From Flavobacterium sp. 90 (GTDB taxonomy: Bacteria; Bacteroidota; Bacteroidia; Flavobacteriales; Flavobacteriaceae), in the NCBI RefSeq assembly GCF_004339525.1, contig NZ_SMGE01000001.1, positions 6,262,001 to 6,326,000 on the forward strand: a stretch of DNA of 64,000 bases, written 5' to 3'. The position numbers and the translations under genes are program-made. The notes below the pieces were generated by a model that saw only the letters and a program-made list of their open reading frames with translations, made no database searches and was not told the DNA's origin. This document shows positions 59,672 to 64,000 of the stretch, piece by piece (the stretch's first letter is position 1; every line of letters starts with the position of its first letter).

Positions 59672-61039
59672 TTAAATTCCATATTTTCCTGAATGGAAAC
59701 CTAATTTTGTTAATCCTTGTTTTACTTCTGGTGCATTCATGAATAATTTCCATAACAAACCAGTTCTGTAATTTTCGATCATAACCACTTCCGGTCCTTG
59801 GTCAATTGCCAGATAACGTTTTGCTACCCAATTATTCTGTAAGCTCAAAGCATCGTAAAATCCTGCTTCTCCCCAAGTTTCTTTTTTATGATTTTCGTAT
59901 AAATTTCTAATCACTGCCATTGATTCTTTTGGCGTGTAAGCAATAGAACTTATCGCAGCTGTTGGAGACATAACTCCCTGATCGTTGCTTGGCATGTGTG
60001 CATTATATCCAATCGATCCATCAGGATTTCTGGAATACGATGCTGTTAATCCCCAATAATCAGCGCTGTAGCCATTTTTAGGATTTTGAATGCAATACTC
60101 GTAATTGATTTTTGTTTGGTTAACATTCAAATCCCAATAGTTTGCATATTTATCGCTTAACTGATTTGGATCAAGTCCAACATAAGAATAATGTGCCCAG
60201 AATAAAGGTCCGCCAAATTCTTCTGCTCCATTATGTTTTAAAATCAACGGAATATCATATTTCTTTTTGTCCGAAACGATTCCGCCGCTTCTCGCCCAAC
60301 CTTCATGATATGCTTTTGAATCAATTGAATGCGTTGGCGATGATGCTGCCATTACATAAGTAATCAAACATTCGTTGTATCCTTCAAGCGGGAAATTCAT
60401 TTGCCAATCGTATGTTGGTGACCAGTGCCAGTACAGTACATTTTTCTTATTTGTGTACCAATTCCATTCAACCCCTTTCCAAAGTGCGTCATATTTTTGA
60501 GCGACTGCTTTTTCATTTTCTGAGCCTTCTTTTAGATATTCGCGAACAGTAATCATTCCTGCAACCAAAAATGAAGTTTCGACTAAGTCTCCACCATTAT
60601 CCTTGGTTCCAAAAGGCTTTACTTTTCCGGTATTTCCGTCTATCCAATGTGACCATGCTCCATGAAAACGATCTGCTTTGCGTAAAAAATCTGCAATTTT
60701 GCTTAGTCTTTCAACTCCTTGTGCTTTTGTAATATATCCTTGAGACATTCCGGAAACGATTGCCATTAAGCCAAAACCAGAACCTCCGGTTGTAACAATA
60801 TTAGCATCATTGTCAGGATAATTCCCATCAGGATGAAAACGTTCTCTGGCCAATCCTGAATTTGGTTCAGTATAATCCCAGAAATATTTAAAAGTCTGTT
60901 TTTGAACAGTAGCTAAAAGTTGTTCATCTGTTAATTTTACAGCAACTACATTTTCTCCTTCTTTTTCTTTTGATTTATCAGAATTAGATCCGCAACCAAA
61001 AAATGTAAAAACTAATAATAAAACTGAAATTCTAACCAT
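59672..61039 (-). CDS. GH144-type glucanase (glucoamylase-like domain) lipoprotein
   Basis: 455 residues from ATG 61039 (an ATG at 61060 would give seven extra residues). Lipobox FFGC (C16). The mature protein is an (alpha/alpha)6-type barrel: QKQTFKYFWDYTEPNSGLARERF, TGGSGFGLMAIVSG, GDLVETSFLVAGM, NFPLEGYNECLITYVMAASSP and GFYDALSLQNNWVAKRYLAIDQGP. This is the glycoamylase-like (PF10091) family, whose Chitinophaga member is a GH144 endo-beta-1,2-glucanase. In combination with GH3 and SusCD it points to beta-1,2-glucan use. Located between susD and the esterase; a hairpin at 61067-61098 sits ahead of it. Confidence 0.9.
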   Translation of the reverse strand: MVRISVLLLVFTFFGCGSNSDKSKEKEGENVVAVKLTDEQLLATVQKQTFKYFWDYTEPNSGLARERFHPDGNYPDNDANIVTTGGSGFGLMAIVSGMSQGYITKAQGVERLSKIADFLRKADRFHGAWSHWIDGNTGKVKPFGTKDNGGDLVETSFLVAGMITVREYLKEGSENEKAVAQKYDALWKGVEWNWYTNKKNVLYWHWSPTYDWQMNFPLEGYNECLITYVMAASSPTHSIDSKAYHEGWARSGGIVSDKKKYDIPLILKHNGAEEFGGPLFWAHYSYVGLDPNQLSDKYANYWDLNVNQTKINYEYCIQNPKNGYSADYWGLTASYSRNPDGSIGYNAHMPSNDQGVMSPTAAISSIAYTPKESMAVIRNLYENHKKETWGEAGFYDALSLQNNWVAKRYLAIDQGPEVVMIENYRTGLLWKLFMNAPEVKQGLTKLGFHSGKYGI

Positions 61040-61066
61040 TATAAAAAATTTAAAAACCATTAATAA

Positions 61067-61098
61067 AAATCACTCCTTTCCTGAGAAAGGAGTGATTT
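61067..61098 (-). terminator. Hairpin between susD and the glucanase gene
   Basis: AAATCACTCCTTTC (61067-61080), CTGA loop, GAAAGGAGTGATTT (61085-61098): perfect 14-bp arms with a short minus-strand T-run. In PULs such hairpins often lower expression downstream of susCD rather than end the transcript. Confidence 0.82.
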
Positions 61099-61109
61099 AA
61101 AAAATTTAA

Positions 61110-62573
61110 TTAATAACCACCCGGGTTTTGTTGAGAAAGTCCACCAGCTTCTCTTAAGAATGAAGTTGGTATAGGCCATAATTCATGTTTTCCAACAACA
61201 AAAGTTTTTCCATCTGCTGCCATAGCCGCTTCTGCTTGTCCTGTTCTAACAAGATCAAACCATCTGTCGTGCTCAAAAGCAAATTCTAATCTTCTTTCTT
61301 TCCAGATTGCTTTTCTAATATCTGATTGAGAAGTAAAAAGAGTATCTCCTAAACCTGCTCTTTTACGAATTTGATTTACTAAAGGAATAGCTCCCGCAGT
61401 ATCTCCTAATTCATTCAAAGCTTCTGCTTTCATTAATATAACTTCAGCATATCTTAAATATCTAAGATTTGTGTCTGTAAATTCCTGATTGTAAAAAGCT
61501 GATGAATATGCTTTATAATTATATCTTGGATTTGCTACAGTTGATGGTACTACTTTACCATCATATAAAACTGAACCTCTGAAAATAATTGTAGCTTCTC
61601 TTCTAACATCTCCTGTCTCGTAAGCATTAGCTAAACCTTCAGTTGGTGTGTTGAATCCCCAACCCCATCCTCCAGCTCCACGAGGCGCTTGAGAAACAGT
61701 GTAATTTCCAATTCCAAATCCAGGGGTAGAAGTAGAACCTACTCCATTAATTTCGAAAATAGATTCCGGACCAAATTCTCCTTCTTTTTTGAATTGTAGA
61801 GAATAATCAGAAACTAAAGAATAACCTGTTACTTTATCACAGTTGTCAATTACTTTTTGCCAGTTTTTTTGGTAAAGATTTACTTTTGCTAATAAAGCAT
61901 ATGCAGATCCTTTAGAAACTCTCACAACATCTGCTCCAGTATAAGCTGATTTTAAAGGCAAAGCTTCGATAGCATCATTTAAGTCTTTTTCGATAAAAGC
62001 ATAAACTTCTGCTACTGATTTACGTGTCAATTGCATTTTTCTGTCTGCATCAGAGATTGGAACAAGAGCCAAGTGATCTACAATTGGAACTCCACCATAT
62101 CCCTTTACCAAAGTAAAATACATAAAAGCTCTCAAGAATTTTGTTTCTCCAACTAATCTCGCTTTTAAACTTGGGTTTGCCTTATCTAATTTTGGAAACA
62201 TTTCCAATGCTTGATTACATCTGTTTATCCCAGCATAATTAGCTTCCCAAGTAGATTGAAAAGAAGGAGTTGAAGCATTATAAGTCAAAGCATCAACAAT
62301 ATCTTTATCTCCACCTGCATCTCCGGGATCAGAACCTTTATCAGCATCATCAGTGATAATACTTGAAACTGCATTCCATCCAAAAGATGACATTTCCCAT
62401 CCTAAAAATTGATTGTAAATAGCAGTTACAAAACCTGTAGCTCCAGCATCGCTATTTACTAAAGCTGGATCAGCCGGAATAGCTTCTGATGGCTCTACAT
62501 CTAAAAAGTCATTTGAACATCCGGAAAAAAGTATTCCAGATAGTACAAACATTGATATATATAATCTTTTCAT
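61110..62573 (-). CDS. susD: RagB/SusD-family nutrient-binding outer-membrane lipoprotein
   Basis: 487 residues. Lipobox LFSGC (C19), then SNDFLDVEPSEAIP, the standard SusD start. TPR-like helices with VGETKFLRAFMYFTLVKGYGGVPIVD and AYALLAKVNLYQKNW, and the C-terminal AIWKERRLEFAFEHDRWFDLVRTG, GKHELWPIPTSFL and NPGGY. It sits on the cell surface over the SusC channel and captures glycan for import. Four bases after susC; hairpin 12 bp after its stop. Confidence 0.96.
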   Translation of the reverse strand: MKRLYISMFVLSGILFSGCSNDFLDVEPSEAIPADPALVNSDAGATGFVTAIYNQFLGWEMSSFGWNAVSSIITDDADKGSDPGDAGGDKDIVDALTYNASTPSFQSTWEANYAGINRCNQALEMFPKLDKANPSLKARLVGETKFLRAFMYFTLVKGYGGVPIVDHLALVPISDADRKMQLTRKSVAEVYAFIEKDLNDAIEALPLKSAYTGADVVRVSKGSAYALLAKVNLYQKNWQKVIDNCDKVTGYSLVSDYSLQFKKEGEFGPESIFEINGVGSTSTPGFGIGNYTVSQAPRGAGGWGWGFNTPTEGLANAYETGDVRREATIIFRGSVLYDGKVVPSTVANPRYNYKAYSSAFYNQEFTDTNLRYLRYAEVILMKAEALNELGDTAGAIPLVNQIRKRAGLGDTLFTSQSDIRKAIWKERRLEFAFEHDRWFDLVRTGQAEAAMAADGKTFVVGKHELWPIPTSFLREAGGLSQQNPGGY

Positions 62574-62577
62574 AATA

Positions 62578-64000
62578 TTAAAATTTTAAATTAGCACCAA
62601 TAACAAATGATCTCAATGATGGGTAAGCATCTAACTCAACCCCTTGAGTGCCTTCAACAAGTTTACCATCACTTGTAACATCTGGTGAAAATCCAGAGAA
62701 TTTTTGTGAGATAAATGGATTAATTGCATTTACATATATTCGGCAAAAGCTAATAAACTGATCGTCTCTAAGTGGTAGTTTATACCCCAAAGTAATGTTA
62801 TTGATTCTGAAAAAATCTGCAGATTCTAAATAATAAGTTGAAGCAACCGGTGTAGCGTTTGAAGGTGCAGGATTAGAAGACGTTGCATTCGTAGGTGTCC
62901 AGAAATCACGAGCTACAGAAGCTTCAATGTTTTCTCCTCCAAATCTTTGTGCTTTTTTACCGTTATATACCTTTGCTCCACCTGTTCCGTAACCGTCAAC
63001 AGAAAAATCAATGCTTTTGTAGTTTAATCCTAAACTAACTCCATAATTCGAAGTTGGTAAAAGAGAACCTACATATTTTTTGTCTTTAAGTTCATCCAAG
63101 CCTGTTTGAGCAACTTTAGAACCGTCTGCTTTGTAGTACAACATTTGACCATTTGTTGGGTCAACTCCTGCGTACTCATACATAAAGAAACTTCCTAAAG
63201 GTTGTCCTACTGAAGTATTATCAAGAATTTTGGTGTTTTGACCATTTCCTAAACTTCCTCCAATAATTGGATTTAGCTGTACATTTTTAAGACTTGTAAG
63301 TTCATTTTTATTATGAGAAAAATTTCCTCCTACCCAATAGCTTAATTTGTCGTTTATTTTGTCATCCCAACGCAAAGAAATTTCATAACCTTTGTTAGAT
63401 ACTTCTCCAATATGTGAAGGTGTAGCAACGGTAATTCCAGAAGTAGAATATGGTTTTACATTCAAAATTGTATTGGTTGTGTTTTTATCATACACATCAA
63501 AAGATCCTTTTAATCTGCTGTTCAACACTTCAAAATCAAAACCTCCTGAAAGTTCTTCAACAATCTCCCAAGATAAATTAGGATCTACCTGAGAATTTAT
63601 TGTAGTCCCCGAACCTAAATTAGAATAATCTAATCCAGAAGTTAATAATTGGGTATTAAGAGGTACATTTTGATTTCCTAATCTACCCCAAGATCCTCTA
63701 ATTTTTAATAAATTAATTGGTTCAACATTGCTTAAAAAGCTTTCTTTTGATACAATCCAACCTAAACCAACAGATGGAAATGTTCCCCAACGTTTGTCGT
63801 CAGCAAATTGTGATGATCCGTCACGTCTAACAGTACCTGTAAGTAAATATCTGTCCATCAATTTATATTGAAAACGTGCAAAATATGATGCTAATCTTCT
63901 TTGGTTTAAAGCCTCATCTTTTAAACCTGTAACGTTACTTGCAACATTAACATCTTTTAAAGACCAGTAATTTGAGTTTGCATTTACATTCTTTCTGTCA
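62578..64000 (-). CDS. susC: SusC/RagA-family TonB-linked outer-membrane protein, partial (N-terminus off right edge)
   Basis: 473 codons of the C-terminal barrel are visible; the frame stays open to the right edge, and the signal peptide, carboxypeptidase-like and plug domains lie outside the window. SusC hallmarks: ARFQYKLMDRYLLTGTVRRDGSSQFADDKRWGTFPSVGLGWIVS, PINLLKIRGSWGRLGNQNVP, WEIVEELSGGFDFEVL, and the final strand SLRSFVIGANLKF. It forms the TonB-driven channel that carries SusD-bound oligosaccharide into the periplasm. First visible gene of the operon susC-susD-GH144-esterase-GH3. Confidence 0.95.
   Translation of the reverse strand, partial: DRKNVNANSNYWSLKDVNVASNVTGLKDEALNQRRLASYFARFQYKLMDRYLLTGTVRRDGSSQFADDKRWGTFPSVGLGWIVSKESFLSNVEPINLLKIRGSWGRLGNQNVPLNTQLLTSGLDYSNLGSGTTINSQVDPNLSWEIVEELSGGFDFEVLNSRLKGSFDVYDKNTTNTILNVKPYSTSGITVATPSHIGEVSNKGYEISLRWDDKINDKLSYWVGGNFSHNKNELTSLKNVQLNPIIGGSLGNGQNTKILDNTSVGQPLGSFFMYEYAGVDPTNGQMLYYKADGSKVAQTGLDELKDKKYVGSLLPTSNYGVSLGLNYKSIDFSVDGYGTGGAKVYNGKKAQRFGGENIEASVARDFWTPTNATSSNPAPSNATPVASTYYLESADFFRINNITLGYKLPLRDDQFISFCRIYVNAINPFISQKFSGFSPDVTSDGKLVEGTQGVELDAYPSLRSFVIGANLKF

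Overview
The window is a low-GC chromosomal stretch from a member of the Bacteroidota, most likely a Flavobacterium. The support is: Bacteroidota-type -7 boxes (TAnnTTTG) upstream of many genes and few purine-rich ribosome binding sites; a SusC/SusD pair; an Oar-like TonB-dependent receptor; a JOHN/IND-like subclass B1 metallo-beta-lactamase; a giant Ig-like repeat protein of the gliding/type IX secretion world; and family-level protein resemblances throughout. Species cannot be fixed from the sequence alone.

Layout. 1-11636 (minus): the N-terminal 3878 codons of a giant secreted Ig-like repeat protein, whose C-terminus lies off the left edge; about 24 tandem 80-residue units fill 1-5.7 kb. 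11.6-12.9 kb is an AT-rich gene desert. 12.9-16.65 kb holds a small acidic protein and an Oar-like TonB receptor. 16.7-17.9 kb is the rpsF-rpsR-rplI operon. 18.0-21.3 kb has a LytTR response regulator convergent with priA. 21.3-25.1 kb (minus) has a VapBC-type toxin-antitoxin pair, a YihY-DUF2147-metallo-beta-lactamase operon and nadC.

25.3-28.95 kb (plus) carries an AlkD-like HEAT protein, a YwqG-family protein and a pirin-OsmC-GNAT operon. 29.09-30.11 kb is a complete IS481-like insertion sequence. 30.4-40.1 kb is mostly housekeeping: a secreted adenosine deaminase, ABM and TPR proteins, rlmH, folP, DUF1599, a BT_3928-type DoxX protein, DUF2750, a hydrolase, a TlpA-like lipoprotein and tpiA. 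40.2-43.6 kb (minus) is an unrecognised two-gene envelope module. 43.7-47.6 kb has prmA, clpS, a putative ether-lipid pair (fatty-acid-hydroxylase/AGMO-like enzyme plus a YhhN lysoplasmalogenase) and a small lipoprotein. 47.6-48.6 kb is a RAYT transposase between perfect inverted REP hairpins, followed by a REPIN-like element. 48.7-52.1 kb has kdsA, an outer-membrane protein, a YiiX-like cysteine hydrolase, a Coq4-like protein and a small membrane protein.

52.2-64.0 kb (minus) has an M28 peptidase, a GH43-like/discoidin/Fn3 protein and a GDPD lipoprotein, then a polysaccharide utilisation locus read right to left: susC (cut by the right edge), susD, GH144-type glucanase, esterase, GH3 beta-glucosidase. 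This gene set would bind a glucan outside the cell, cut it, import oligomers and release glucose; beta-1,2-glucan is the best guess for the substrate. Across the whole window, small repeats are the recurring non-coding theme: heptamer tandem repeats, palindromes of the TCCCGA...TCGGGA type, a decamer/A-tract element upstream of genes, and REP hairpins.
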